A DNA stretch of 64,000 bases from an uncultured Bacteriovorax sp. (GCA_946480715.1 CAMLKK010000005.1:77312-141311); one strand, 5' to 3'; positions 17,447-26,773 are shown, counted from the first letter of the stretch. Notes: generated from the sequence alone by a model not told the origin. A program made the numbers and translations.

Positions 17447-17746
17447 ATGTCAGCTGTTAAAGGAACTTTCGAATTTGATGATCTTAAATATGTGGATGAT
17501 AAAGGATTACAGAATATCCTTCGCGAAGTTCCAGTTGAAAAACTGTTATTTGCATTGAAGCTTGCTTCAACAGATTTTAAACAAAAAATTTACAGCAATA
17601 TGTCTGTTCAAGCATCAACGATGCTTAATGAAACTTTAAAAAATGTTGATGGAACAAAACTTTCAGTTATTGAAAGTGCTCAAGATGAAATGATTCAAAA
17701 GTTTTTAGAGCTGCAATCTAAAGGGCAAGCACAGATTTCACGTTAA
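17447..17746 (+). CDS. Stand-alone FliG C-domain paralogue
   Basis: 99 residues that align over their whole length with the last third of the preceding FliG (about 50 identities over 92 positions by hand), including FDDLKYVDDKGLQNILREV and FKQKIYSNMS. It has its own ATG and a TAGGAG ribosome site, so it is a real gene made by partial tandem duplication rather than a broken fliG end. The torque-helix charges differ: the Lys equivalent to E. coli K264 stays, but the Arg equivalent to R281 is Gln and the Asp equivalent to D289 is Thr. It may occupy or tune the C-ring, or act as a regulator. I know of no standard name for it. Confidence 0.88.
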   Translation: MSAVKGTFEFDDLKYVDDKGLQNILREVPVEKLLFALKLASTDFKQKIYSNMSVQASTMLNETLKNVDGTKLSVIESAQDEMIQKFLELQSKGQAQISR

Positions 17747-17768
17747 TTTTTCTTAAGGGAATAGGGGC

Positions 17769-18572
17769 ATGGTAAAACAATTTTCAGACGTATCCGAATA
17801 TCAGTTTCAAAATTTCAATGAAATTGAAGAGGGGAGTGCTGACGTAAAATTGTTCGAGTTCAGACCTTTAATGGATGTTGCTCAAGTTGCCCAGAAACCA
17901 GAATTTCAAAAAGCAATCAAGAGCGAGCGTACTTTTGCCAAATCTACACAGTTTAAAGTAAACCCAATTGTAGAAAAGTTTCGTGGTCTAAAAGATCAGG
18001 AAGAACAAGAATACGAAGATCGCGTTGAAGAAGAAGTAAAACGTCGTGTGCAAGAAATTCAAGATCAGGCTTATAAAGCAGGATTTGAAGAAGGGATAAA
18101 TCAAGGGCGCGAAGAAATTTTTGATCAAATGAGAAATGCTGTTGATCAAAAACTAGAAAACTTCTCATCAATGATCACTGACGTTCTTAATACTCAAGAA
18201 GAAATCCTTACAAACCAAAAGAAAGAAATTTATCAATTGCTTAGAAACCTAAGCAAATGGATTGTTCTCAGAGAGCTTGAGGATGATGGAAAATACGTTG
18301 AAAGACTTCTAGAGAAATTGTTGCTCGAAATGCAAACGCGTAACAACCTCCTCATTCAAGTTAATCCAAAAGATTTCTCGAAAATGCCTGAAGTTTTAGA
18401 ACATGTTCAATCACGCTTAGGGGAACTAAAAAATGTTCGTATTGAGATCGATTCTTCAGTTCAAACGAAAGGAATTGTCGTTGAATCTGAAAATGGAATT
18501 ATCAACGCAACAATGGAAGAGCAATTCAAAAGTTTAGATAAACTGTTTGAAGACGTACTAGCAAAAGTCTAA
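17769..18572 (+). CDS. fliH: Flagellar export protein FliH
   Basis: 267 residues, the stalk protein that binds the export ATPase FliI. The middle is a charged coiled coil (about residues 75-155) with AYKAGFEEGINQGREEIFDQM, the Gly-spaced pattern of FliH/YscL proteins. The C-terminal domain has SKWIVLRELEDDGKYVERLLEKLL and the RIEIDSSVQTKGIVVES beta region. Position between fliG and fliI supports the call. Confidence 0.93.
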   Translation: MVKQFSDVSEYQFQNFNEIEEGSADVKLFEFRPLMDVAQVAQKPEFQKAIKSERTFAKSTQFKVNPIVEKFRGLKDQEEQEYEDRVEEEVKRRVQEIQDQAYKAGFEEGINQGREEIFDQMRNAVDQKLENFSSMITDVLNTQEEILTNQKKEIYQLLRNLSKWIVLRELEDDGKYVERLLEKLLLEMQTRNNLLIQVNPKDFSKMPEVLEHVQSRLGELKNVRIEIDSSVQTKGIVVESENGIINATMEEQFKSLDKLFEDVLAKV

Positions 18573-18588
18573 CTCTCGGAGAGATTAA

Positions 18589-19935
18589 ATGGATAAGTTA
18601 TTAGACCTCTCCTCAATTCACAAAAATTATGAATACTCTTCTCCTTTTCAAAAAATTGGAAAAGTGTTTGCTAATAAAGGGATGGTTTTTGAAATCAACC
18701 TTCCTCGTGCGCCAATTGGATCAAACGTAGAATTCATTACTGAGTTTGGTGATAAATCTCTAGGAGAAGTCGTAGGGATCAATGGGAATCGTTGTATGGC
18801 CATGCCGTATGATGAACTCTCAGGAATTAATTCAGAGACACGTGTTTATTTAAAAGACCTCACAACAACGATTAAAATATCTAAAGCATTTCTTGGACGA
18901 GTTATCGATTTCCAGGGAAATCCCATTGATGGAAAAGGTCCAATTGATCAGGTGAACGTAGAAGCGAGAAGTATCTACGGACAGCCTATTAATCCCCTTG
19001 ATCGTCCGCCCATCAGAGAGCCGCTTGATACAGGAATTCATGCCATCAATTGTTTTATGACGGCAGGTAAAGGGCAACGTTTTGCCATCATGGCCGGTTC
19101 GGGTGTTGGTAAGTCAGTTACCCTCGGTATGATTGCGGAAAATTCCAGTGCCGACATCAACGTTATCGCGCTCATCGGAGAGCGTGGTCGCGAGGTTTTA
19201 GAATTCATTGAATCAGATCTTGGGCCAGAAGGTTTAAAACGTTCAGTGGTTGTTGTTGCGACTTCAGATTCGTCAGCGCTAATCAGAATGAAAGCGGCTT
19301 ATGTAGCGACTACAATTGCAGAATATTTCCGTGATCAAAATCAAGATGTTCTTTTGATGATGGATTCAATTACACGTTTTGCGATGGCCAATCGTGAAAT
19401 TTCCCTTTCAGCTGGTGAGCCACCAGGACAGAAAGGTTATACGCCTTCAGTATTTGCTCGTCTTCCAAAATTAATGGAGCGTGCAGGAACAAAAGCAGGA
19501 GCAGGATCTATTACTGGAGTTTATACCGTTCTCGTAGAAGGGGGCGATATGGATGAACCCATTGCAGATGCTGTAAGAGCGATTGCCGATGGTCACATTG
19601 TTTTATCACGTGAACTTGCTTCACGAAACCAATTCCCGGCGATTGATGTTCTTGCATCACTCTCGAGGGTAATGGGGAAAGTTGCTTCAAAAGAACATAG
19701 AATTGTTGCCTCTCACTTGAGAGATTTAATGGCAGCTTATAAGGCGAACGAAGATCTTATCAACGTTGGTGCATATGCAAAAGGCTCAAACCCTAAAGTA
19801 GATAAAGCTCTTATTATTTACGAAGATCTTATGGGTCTTCTTCGCCAAAATCATGGGATGACTGAGTTTCTTTCTATTGAATCACTTTTCGACCGCATGG
19901 TAGAGATCGCCAGAAAGGCGGAGAATATTAAATAA
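18589..19935 (+). CDS. fliI: Flagellum-specific ATPase FliI
   Basis: 448 residues, the hexameric ATPase of flagellar type III export. Walker A is AGSGVGKS (about 169-176). RGREVLEFIE, LLMMDSITRFAMANREI and SAGEPPGQKGYTPSVFARLP are the classic FliI/F1-beta-like stretches. It ends 1 base into fliJ, so translation of the two is coupled. Confidence 0.97.
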   Translation: MDKLLDLSSIHKNYEYSSPFQKIGKVFANKGMVFEINLPRAPIGSNVEFITEFGDKSLGEVVGINGNRCMAMPYDELSGINSETRVYLKDLTTTIKISKAFLGRVIDFQGNPIDGKGPIDQVNVEARSIYGQPINPLDRPPIREPLDTGIHAINCFMTAGKGQRFAIMAGSGVGKSVTLGMIAENSSADINVIALIGERGREVLEFIESDLGPEGLKRSVVVVATSDSSALIRMKAAYVATTIAEYFRDQNQDVLLMMDSITRFAMANREISLSAGEPPGQKGYTPSVFARLPKLMERAGTKAGAGSITGVYTVLVEGGDMDEPIADAVRAIADGHIVLSRELASRNQFPAIDVLASLSRVMGKVASKEHRIVASHLRDLMAAYKANEDLINVGAYAKGSNPKVDKALIIYEDLMGLLRQNHGMTEFLSIESLFDRMVEIARKAENIK

Positions 19936-20390
19936 TGGCACAGAAGTTTAAATTTAAACTCGATGGACTTCTCAAAGTAAGAGAGTTCAAAGAGAAAAAA
20001 ATTAAGATTGAACTCGGAGAAATTTTAAAAGAAATTTCAAACGTTGAAGATCAAATTGCAGCTGCCAATAAGGCCATTGATGAAACTTATGTGGCCCAAG
20101 AAGAGTTAATGAAAGATCCAGCAGCAGGGCAGATGATTCAATTTTTTCCTTATTTTATTCAAGGAAAAAAAGAAGACATAAAAAATAAAGAAAATCTTCT
20201 TTGGTCGTTAAAAAAGAAGTATGACAAAAAAATTGCTGAACTTGCTGAAGCTCGCGGTGAAGTAAAAGTTCTGGAAAATTTTAAAGATAAAAAACAAGTT
20301 GAATGGAAAAAAGATAAAGAAAAGAAAGAGCAGGAAGCCATCGAAGAAATTTTGATGATGCGCTCAAATGGATCGAAGGGATTACTATGA
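19935..20390 (+). CDS. fliJ: Flagellar export chaperone FliJ
   Basis: 151 residues, predicted almost entirely as an antiparallel coiled coil with many Lys/Glu, starting FKFKLDGLLKVREFKEKK, which is the usual FliJ N-terminus. FliJ acts as a central stalk in the FliI ring and as a chaperone escort. The ATG overlaps the fliI stop, and its own stop overlaps the next gene by 4 bp. Confidence 0.92.
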   Translation: MAQKFKFKLDGLLKVREFKEKKIKIELGEILKEISNVEDQIAAANKAIDETYVAQEELMKDPAAGQMIQFFPYFIQGKKEDIKNKENLLWSLKKKYDKKIAELAEARGEVKVLENFKDKKQVEWKKDKEKKEQEAIEEILMMRSNGSKGLL

Positions 20391-20956
20391 AACTCATTGC
20401 ACTCATCACACTATTAACTTTTGGTTCATCGGTTTTTGCGGCACCAGCAGTGAAGAAACCTGCAGCTGCTCCTGTTGCAAATGGAAAACGTGAATATACA
20501 GAAGAAGAATTTAAAAAAGCCGTAATGACTGAAGTTGAAAAAGTGATGAAAAAAGCGGGCAGTGGAAATCTCGTTGAATTTTCTAAGGAGCTTCTCGAAA
20601 AAGAAGAAGCCATTAAAGTGAAAGAACTTGCGATCAAAAAACAACAAGAACAATTAGATTTGAACATTGCTGATTTCAAAAAAAGCATTGTTGAATTCCA
20701 GGCTTCTCAGAAAAAATTCTTAGGTTGTGTTGATGAAAAAAATGCACAAGCTGATAAGCGTGTTACTCAAATGGTTGAAGTTATCTCAGCGATGAAACCT
20801 CAAAATGCGGCCGATATTTTAACAGTTCAAGATCCTGATCTTTCTGTTCGGATTTTATCGGAAATCGAAACTTCGAAGGCCTCAAAGATCTTCAACTTAA
20901 TGGACAAGGAAGTTTCTGCCCGACTTCAGAAGCAGTATCTTCAGATGAAAAAATAA
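20387..20956 (+). CDS. MotE-like exported flagellar protein
   Basis: 189 residues with a signal peptide (MKLIALITLLTFGSSVFAA), a long helical coiled coil (about 40-120) and a C-terminal MgtE-N-like segment with ISAMKPQNAADILTVQDPDL and KASKIFNLMD. This is the layout of the MotE family, periplasmic proteins that in other bacteria support stator or motor assembly. It overlaps fliJ by 4 bp (ATGA), so it is made together with the export proteins. The family call is good; the precise role here is inferred. Confidence 0.8.
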   Translation: MKLIALITLLTFGSSVFAAPAVKKPAAAPVANGKREYTEEEFKKAVMTEVEKVMKKAGSGNLVEFSKELLEKEEAIKVKELAIKKQQEQLDLNIADFKKSIVEFQASQKKFLGCVDEKNAQADKRVTQMVEVISAMKPQNAADILTVQDPDLSVRILSEIETSKASKIFNLMDKEVSARLQKQYLQMKK

Positions 20957-20998
20957 GTTAAACTGACTGAGTGTGTCGTTTCAGGATGAAAGGATAGT

Positions 20999-22519
20999 AT
21001 GCAAGGATTGCCAACACAATTACTAACGAAGATGCCAGCTACGAAAGCTGGAAAAGTGGATAATTCTCCGCTTAATAATCTTCTTGGGAACAGTGAAGGT
21101 GAAGCTGCTACATCCGCTGCGAACGGCGAATTCGCTTCTCTTTTTTCTGGAATGGTTACTGGATCAGCAGAAGGGAAAGACGGAAAAAATATTTCACCAG
21201 AAGCGCTTTTAGAAGGCGCTCAACAAAAAGGTGAGAAGACACAAGGTTCTGGACTTGATGTTCTTCTAAGCGTTAAAGGACAAGAGCAAAAGAAAAGTGC
21301 AGAAGTCACACCACTGACGGCCGAAACAGCACTTTCTCCAGAAGTTCTAAAAAACATCAACAATCTCATTATTAAAAATGCTCAAGAGTCTGCGGTTCCT
21401 GCTAACTCACAAAAAGTTGCTGTGACAGATAAAGTTGCAAAAACTTCAAGCAACATTGAAGCATTGTTAAATAATTTAAAAGGAACAGAAACTCCTGCTG
21501 CTACAGAAGAAGGTGGCGAAGAGTGGATTCCACAGAATGAAAATGGAATGCAAGCTCAGCCGAAAGTAAAAGGCGAGAAAGCGCAAAACCCACTTGAGTT
21601 CCTCATTCAAAAATCAAAAACACCAAATGTTGGAATGACAACTCCAACTGAAGTTGAAGGATTGCCAAAAGAAGAATCGAAAGCAATTCTTTCTAAACTT
21701 GGATTGGGTGGAGAGGACTTCGTAAAAAATACTGAAGTCGCAAAAGCTCCAGTTGCTCAAGAAGCTTTCAATCCACAACAATTGATTCAGAAAAATATGA
21801 ATCAAACAATGAAAGCTTACGGTCAAAAACAAAATCTTCTCAATGACAACGTCATCAAGAATACAAAAGACCTGGCTTCTAAAGACAGCAAAGCAAAATC
21901 AACGATTGATGAACTAAAAACTCCTGATCTAAAAATCGGAGCTCAATTAAGTTCAATTAAAGAAGATTTCGTTCCGTTGATGCAAAAACCGGATGCTGGT
22001 CAACAAAATCTTCAGACAAGTGTTCCGCAAAAAGTTTTAGATCTTTCTTCAGTTAACAAGACAAATACAAATGAACTTATTCAGAAAATTTCTGATTATG
22101 TTCAACAGTCACAAGTTGCTAACAGTGACAGTATCGATTTAAAAGTAAAGCATGATTCACTTGGAGAATTTAATATTCAGGTGAACAAACAGCATGGCGC
22201 TCAAAATCAAGCTATGGATATGCAAATCGTAACAAGTACAGCGGAAGGGCATGAGTTCTTTACGAAGAACGAAATTGGACTTCTGAAAAATCTTTCACAG
22301 GCCGGAATTCAACTTTCTGATTTAAGAATTGTTTCTGGTGGAAGTGAAGGAATGAGTTTCTCTCAAAACGACAATCGTCAATCTGGTCAATCTCAATATA
22401 ACGGAAACGCACCTCGTGAATTTATGAGTTTTGATTCAGGAAATTCTTCAAATGGCTCTGAGAGAAGAAGAGCACTTTGGGAACAAGCACAGCAAAACCA
22501 ACAACGCTACGGAGCTTAA
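20999..22519 (+). CDS. fliK: Flagellar hook-length control protein FliK
   Basis: 506 residues. The long N-terminal part is low-complexity, Lys/Gln/Ala-rich and likely unfolded, as expected of a secreted ruler. The C-terminal Flg_hook domain (about 375-450) has SIDLKVKHDSLGEFNIQV and LLKNLSQAGIQLSDLRI, where FliK contacts FlhB to switch export specificity. The tail is Gln/Ser-rich. AAGGAT precedes the ATG at 20999. The order fliK-flgD-TIGR02530-flgE supports it. Confidence 0.93.
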   Translation: MQGLPTQLLTKMPATKAGKVDNSPLNNLLGNSEGEAATSAANGEFASLFSGMVTGSAEGKDGKNISPEALLEGAQQKGEKTQGSGLDVLLSVKGQEQKKSAEVTPLTAETALSPEVLKNINNLIIKNAQESAVPANSQKVAVTDKVAKTSSNIEALLNNLKGTETPAATEEGGEEWIPQNENGMQAQPKVKGEKAQNPLEFLIQKSKTPNVGMTTPTEVEGLPKEESKAILSKLGLGGEDFVKNTEVAKAPVAQEAFNPQQLIQKNMNQTMKAYGQKQNLLNDNVIKNTKDLASKDSKAKSTIDELKTPDLKIGAQLSSIKEDFVPLMQKPDAGQQNLQTSVPQKVLDLSSVNKTNTNELIQKISDYVQQSQVANSDSIDLKVKHDSLGEFNIQVNKQHGAQNQAMDMQIVTSTAEGHEFFTKNEIGLLKNLSQAGIQLSDLRIVSGGSEGMSFSQNDNRQSGQSQYNGNAPREFMSFDSGNSSNGSERRRALWEQAQQNQQRYGA

Positions 22520-22522
22520 GTC

Positions 22523-23386
22523 ATGCCAGAAATTGGAAGACCAGTAGATCCTAATCAAAGTTCTTATTCTAATATCCAAATTAACAGGACTCCATCACCT
22601 CAAGCGCAAGCTGAAAAAAAAGTAGGTGATTCGCTTAACAAGCTAGCTGGAAATCGTCCTGAAAGTCGTTTCGTTGATCGTCGTTCTAAAGAAGAATTAG
22701 GACAAGACGGATTCATGAAACTACTTGCTCATCAATTAAAAAATCAAGATCCAATGAAACCAATGGATCAAAAAGATTTCTCTGCTAACCTTGCTCAGTT
22801 CTCGCAATTAGAGCAATTAACAGCAATGAATAAAAAACTTGATAGCGTAAACCAAAACGCCATCGATGACAAACGTGTTCAAGGTGCAAGCTTCCTTGGT
22901 AAAAAAGTTGTTACTGCAGGGACTTCGATTGATTACAAAGGCGATGGTAAAGATACAAATCTACCATTCCACCTTGAAAAACCAGCGAAGATGGCAATCA
23001 TCAACGTGTACGATGACAAGAGACAATTAGTTGCAAGACTTGAAAGAGAAGGCCTGAATAAAGGCATGCAAGAAGTTACTTGGGACGGAACAGATTTCAA
23101 CGGCCAGGTAGCTCCGAAAGAAACTTATACATTTGAAGTTATCGCCTTCGATGAAGTCGATCAAAAATTTATGGGATCAACGAAAGCGGAAGGTCTAGTT
23201 ACAGGTGTTCACTTCGAAGAAGGTGAGACTGTTTTAACTCTTGCAAACGGAAGAAAAGTTTTCTTAAAAGATGTGCAAAGTTTTTCATTAGACACGGAAA
23301 AAAATGCATCGAGTAAAAATATGCCTGCATTGCAAAAGCAAGCAGCGCAAACATATAATCAAATAGACAACCAAATCAATAATTAA
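22523..23386 (+). CDS. flgD: Flagellar hook capping protein FlgD
   Basis: 287 residues. N-terminal signature LGQDGFMKLLAHQLKNQDPMKPMDQKDF (read in parts, residues about 53-82) and AQFSQLEQL are diagnostic; the C-terminal part holds the FlgD Ig-like fold with LVARLEREGLNKGMQEVTWDG. FlgD caps the growing hook and is replaced by HAP proteins. Start is 3 bp after the fliK stop. Confidence 0.95.
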   Translation: MPEIGRPVDPNQSSYSNIQINRTPSPQAQAEKKVGDSLNKLAGNRPESRFVDRRSKEELGQDGFMKLLAHQLKNQDPMKPMDQKDFSANLAQFSQLEQLTAMNKKLDSVNQNAIDDKRVQGASFLGKKVVTAGTSIDYKGDGKDTNLPFHLEKPAKMAIINVYDDKRQLVARLEREGLNKGMQEVTWDGTDFNGQVAPKETYTFEVIAFDEVDQKFMGSTKAEGLVTGVHFEEGETVLTLANGRKVFLKDVQSFSLDTEKNASSKNMPALQKQAAQTYNQIDNQINN

Positions 23387-23419
23387 GAATTTTATTGGTT
23401 AATTGGAAATTAAAAAATA

Positions 23420-23836
23420 ATGGCGAACCCTAAGATTAACAACATTCTCATTCCCAACGTCTCGACGATACCGTCGAAGAAAAACGTTGAGAACACGAAT
23501 AAGTTAGGTGCAGGGGAAACGTCTGAGTTTAAAAATCTATTAGACTCAACACTTGTTCAAGAGCAGCAGCCGCAACCAAAAGGCATTCATCTTTCAACTC
23601 ACGCGATGAAGAGACTGCAAGAAAGAAATCTCACATTAGATAAAGAAGAATATTCTAAATTGCAATCAGCAATGGATAAACTGAAATTAAAAGGGGGCCA
23701 AGACTCGCTGGTGATTACAGGTAAAGCGGCATACATCTTAGATGTTCCGAAAAATACAATTGTAACAGCGATAGATAAAGATAGTATTGGTGAAAATGTT
23801 TTTACGAAAATAGATTCTACGATTTTAATGAATTAA
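23420..23836 (+). CDS. Flagellar operon protein, TIGR02530 type
   Basis: 138 residues. The central motif HLSTHAMKRLQERNLTLDKEEYSKL, read in parts around residues 57-82, and DSLVITGKAAYILDVPKNTIVTAID match the small family that lies between flgD and flgE in many flagellated bacteria. Its function is not settled; position next to the hook gene suggests a part in hook assembly. The ribosome site is weak, which may mean coupling to flgD. Confidence 0.85.
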   Translation: MANPKINNILIPNVSTIPSKKNVENTNKLGAGETSEFKNLLDSTLVQEQQPQPKGIHLSTHAMKRLQERNLTLDKEEYSKLQSAMDKLKLKGGQDSLVITGKAAYILDVPKNTIVTAIDKDSIGENVFTKIDSTILMN

Positions 23837-23939
23837 AAATTTAAAATCTCAAATGAAACGAGCTGGTCCTTCCAGGAAGCTTTAGTTTAAGCCTGTCGTG
23901 TTTAAACATCATTGAGAGAAAACGTCCATGGAGGGACAA

Positions 23940-25220
23940 ATGGGTATTCTACGTTCATTCACTATTGGTGTTTCAGGTCTAAATGCTAGCGGTCAGGGTA
24001 TGGGAGTCATCGGTGACAATATCGCCAACGCTGGTACCAACGGATTCAAGTCTTCAAGAGCAGAATTTCAAGATGTATTGGCCGTTTCACTAAAGGGAAT
24101 CGAAGGTGGAGATCAATTTGGTGCAGGTACAAAATTAGGTCACATTAAGCCCCTCATGACTCAAGGGGATATCTCAAGAACAGATTCAGTAACAGATCTA
24201 GCTCTAGCGGGTGACGGTATGTTCGTTGTCGATGCTCCAGCTGGAAGAACATATACTCGTGATGGTTCATTCCACTTCGATAAAGAAGGGCAGCTTACGA
24301 CTATGGACGGTTACAAGATCATGGGTTTCCAAGCTGACGAAAAAGGAAAAATGATCAACAAGATCGACGCTATTAAGCTTGGTAACACAACAATTCCAGC
24401 TCGTGGATCAAAAGAAGTTGTGATGTCAATGAACCTTGACTCTCGTGAAAACGTAAAAGAATTTAACATTGAAAACCCAGAGAAAACTTCGAACTTCTCT
24501 AACTCAATGACTGTTTATGATAACGTTGGTACTGCAAGAACAGTAACAGCTTATTACAACAAAACAGATAACAATACATGGGAATACCATATCGCCGCTG
24601 ATGGAAAAGATGTTGAAGGCGGAAAAGCAGATACTATGTACGAAATGGCATCTGGTACTCTTATCTTCAATGACAAAGGTCAATTGGAAGAAGAGAAAGA
24701 AGGTAAAAACTCTTTCAACTTCAACAAAGGTGCAGCTAAAGATCAGAAGATTGCTTTCAACTTTGGTATTTCACTTAAAGAAGGTGGATCTGGTCTTGAT
24801 GCTTCTACTCAGTACGGATCAAACTCTGCAGTAGCTCGTCACACTCAAGATGGTTCATCTGCAGCTACGTTAACATCTCTTTCATTCAACGATAAAGGGA
24901 TTCTAACGGCTTCATACGATAACGGTGAGACAAGAGACGTTGCTCAAATCGCAGTAGCGAAATTTGAAAACAACGAAGGATTGTTCAAAATTGGCAAGAA
25001 CCTTTTCAAAGAGTCGAAGTCTTCAGGACAAGCAGCTCTTGGTAAACCAGGTGAGTCTGGACGTGGAGAAGTTCTTTCTAAATCAATAGAACTTTCAAAC
25101 GTTGATATTGCAAACGAGTTCGTAAACCTAATGACTGCTCAAAGAAACTTCCAAGCTAACGCTAAGACGTTAACGACAGCAGACCAAATGCTACAAGAAG
25201 TTCTTCAAATCAAACGTTAA
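23940..25220 (+). CDS. flgE: Flagellar hook protein FlgE
   Basis: 426 residues from ATG 23940, which has GGAGGG just upstream and gives the standard MGILRSFTIGVSGLNASGQG N-terminus; ATG 23928 overlaps that ribosome site and is less likely. N-terminal rod/hook signature includes VIGDNIANAGTNGFKSSRAEF. C-terminal SNVDIANEFVNLMTAQRNFQ is the matching helix. FlgE polymerises into the universal joint. It is the last gene of the flagellar operon and is followed by a strong terminator. About 100 bp precede it, containing small dyads (CTGG/CCAG near 23862-23874). Confidence 0.96.
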   Translation: MGILRSFTIGVSGLNASGQGMGVIGDNIANAGTNGFKSSRAEFQDVLAVSLKGIEGGDQFGAGTKLGHIKPLMTQGDISRTDSVTDLALAGDGMFVVDAPAGRTYTRDGSFHFDKEGQLTTMDGYKIMGFQADEKGKMINKIDAIKLGNTTIPARGSKEVVMSMNLDSRENVKEFNIENPEKTSNFSNSMTVYDNVGTARTVTAYYNKTDNNTWEYHIAADGKDVEGGKADTMYEMASGTLIFNDKGQLEEEKEGKNSFNFNKGAAKDQKIAFNFGISLKEGGSGLDASTQYGSNSAVARHTQDGSSAATLTSLSFNDKGILTASYDNGETRDVAQIAVAKFENNEGLFKIGKNLFKESKSSGQAALGKPGESGRGEVLSKSIELSNVDIANEFVNLMTAQRNFQANAKTLTTADQMLQEVLQIKR

Positions 25221-25233
25221 TTTTTAGAATACT

Positions 25234-25259
25234 AAGGGGCCTTATGGCCCCTTTTTTTT
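25234..25259 (+). terminator. Intrinsic terminator of the flagellar operon
   Basis: AAGGGGCC/GGCCCCTT stem with a TTAT loop followed by eight T, 13 nt after the flgE stop codon. Confidence 0.93.
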
Positions 25260-25268
25260 GAGGGGTTT

Positions 25269-26732
25269 ATGAAACGCACTTATTTACTGATTTCGATCGT
25301 AACTTTGCTCCTATCATCTTGCTCTTTCTGGGGGCAAACAAAACGTGTACCCGCCAATCAAGCAGAAACGATTGATCTCATCGAAGCATCAGATGAAATT
25401 ATCAATGCAGTATCAACGAGAGGAATCAATCCTCAAACATGCGATGGTGAATTCGATAAACTCATCAGCTTCTATACGCAGGCCCCGACTGCACTCAATC
25501 TCGCCGACGTAAAAAATAGAGGACAAGATATTTTAGATCGCAGTTTTGAAGCTCGACTATCGCTCCATTCGATGCTCGATGTTCTTCCAGCACACTGTAA
25601 AACTAAATTGAAACAAGTTTATCTTAAAATGCGTCTGGTAGAAGATTTTGTAGGTGTTCATTATTATCCGGAAGAACAGATTTCTGCGGACACAATTAAG
25701 TATCAAGAAAGCCCAATTCCGGTTTATGAAGCGGATAAATATCATCCAATGCACTTAGGAAGAGGGATCGATGCTTCAAAGAAATTTGAATTCAAGAATG
25801 GCGACATCATGATCACAAAAGGTGTGAGTTTCATCTCAAGCACCATTTCTGAGTTAGCAGTTCCTAAATCACTTTTTAGTCATATCGTATTTATTCATGT
25901 TGATGAGAAAACAGGTGTTGTATCTACAATTGAATCTTACGTAGGAAAAGGTGTAAGTGTTTTCCCAATTGATGAAGCTTTGAAAAACGAAAACTCGCGT
26001 ATTGTTGTTTTAAGAGCAAAAGATCAAAAGCTCGCTTCAGATGCAGCTAACTACATGATGGAGAAAGTTCAAAAAGTTAAAGCAGAGAAAAAATACATTC
26101 CTTATGATTACGAACTGGATTTCACCAACAACAAAAGCATGTCATGTGAAGAAGTAGCGTACGATGCTTACAAGCACGCTTCAGAAGGTAAATTTATCAT
26201 CCCTGAGCAAGAATCAGAAATCACTCTCAATGATCCAAAATTCCTTAAGCGCGTAGGTGTTAAGAAAGGACCAATGATGGTTCCAACTGACATGGAAACA
26301 GATTCACGTTTTGAAATGGTTCTCGATTGGACTGATTACAGAGTCATGAGAGATTCTTGGCGCAAAGATGCTCTGCTTGGAGAAATGTTCAATTGGATCG
26401 ATAAACACAATTATCGCATCTATGAAAACATGACTTCAGTGGCCTCAAAAGTCATCTGGTCGACAAGATACATTCCAGGACTTTGGTCAATCATGTCGCG
26501 CATTTCAGGAATTCCAAAAGATTTCACGAAAGATGTTCCTTCAATTACGATCTCAACTATCGCCAGCTTGAAATCAATTGGTGGACAACTGCTTACAGTC
26601 GCAAAAGAGGCCGATGAAAACTTCTATAAAGAGAAGGGACGTTGGATGACAAAAGAAGAAATTCATCAAGCGCTTGATGAATATAGAAAAACGAATCCGA
26701 AAGATTTGAGAAAAGTATTTAGAGAAAAATAA
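25269..26732 (+). CDS. YiiX/YebB-like lipoprotein, permuted papain fold
   Basis: 487 residues with lipobox LLLSSC (Cys18), so a membrane-anchored lipoprotein. The middle (about 175-310) follows the YiiX-like NlpC/P60 superfamily: KNGDIMITKG, then SLFSHIVFI with likely catalytic His205, STIESYVGKGVSVFPI, and SMSCEEVAYDAY with likely nucleophile Cys293 (order His before Cys, as in permuted members). Such proteins cleave amide or thioester bonds; peptidoglycan or lipid amides are possible substrates. An N-terminal helical domain and about 180 extra C-terminal residues (DMETDSRFEM onward) are not part of the core. It stands alone between two terminators. Confidence 0.75.
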   Translation: MKRTYLLISIVTLLLSSCSFWGQTKRVPANQAETIDLIEASDEIINAVSTRGINPQTCDGEFDKLISFYTQAPTALNLADVKNRGQDILDRSFEARLSLHSMLDVLPAHCKTKLKQVYLKMRLVEDFVGVHYYPEEQISADTIKYQESPIPVYEADKYHPMHLGRGIDASKKFEFKNGDIMITKGVSFISSTISELAVPKSLFSHIVFIHVDEKTGVVSTIESYVGKGVSVFPIDEALKNENSRIVVLRAKDQKLASDAANYMMEKVQKVKAEKKYIPYDYELDFTNNKSMSCEEVAYDAYKHASEGKFIIPEQESEITLNDPKFLKRVGVKKGPMMVPTDMETDSRFEMVLDWTDYRVMRDSWRKDALLGEMFNWIDKHNYRIYENMTSVASKVIWSTRYIPGLWSIMSRISGIPKDFTKDVPSITISTIASLKSIGGQLLTVAKEADENFYKEKGRWMTKEEIHQALDEYRKTNPKDLRKVFREK

Positions 26733-26733
26733 A

Positions 26734-26762
26734 AAAAAAGCCCCTGAAAAGGGGCTTTTTTT
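26734..26762. terminator. Bidirectional terminator
   Basis: A-rich run, AGCCCC, loop TGAAAA, GGGGCT, T-run. It can serve both the lipoprotein gene on the plus strand and the ferredoxin gene on the minus strand. Confidence 0.92.
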
Positions 26763-26773
26763 ATTTTAATGTT

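Noticed and set aside
17226..17558. Overlapping frames inside fliG as a frameshifted extension
   Set aside because: fliG has a full-length C domain and its own stop, and the next gene has its own ribosome site; the overlapping frames are shadows.
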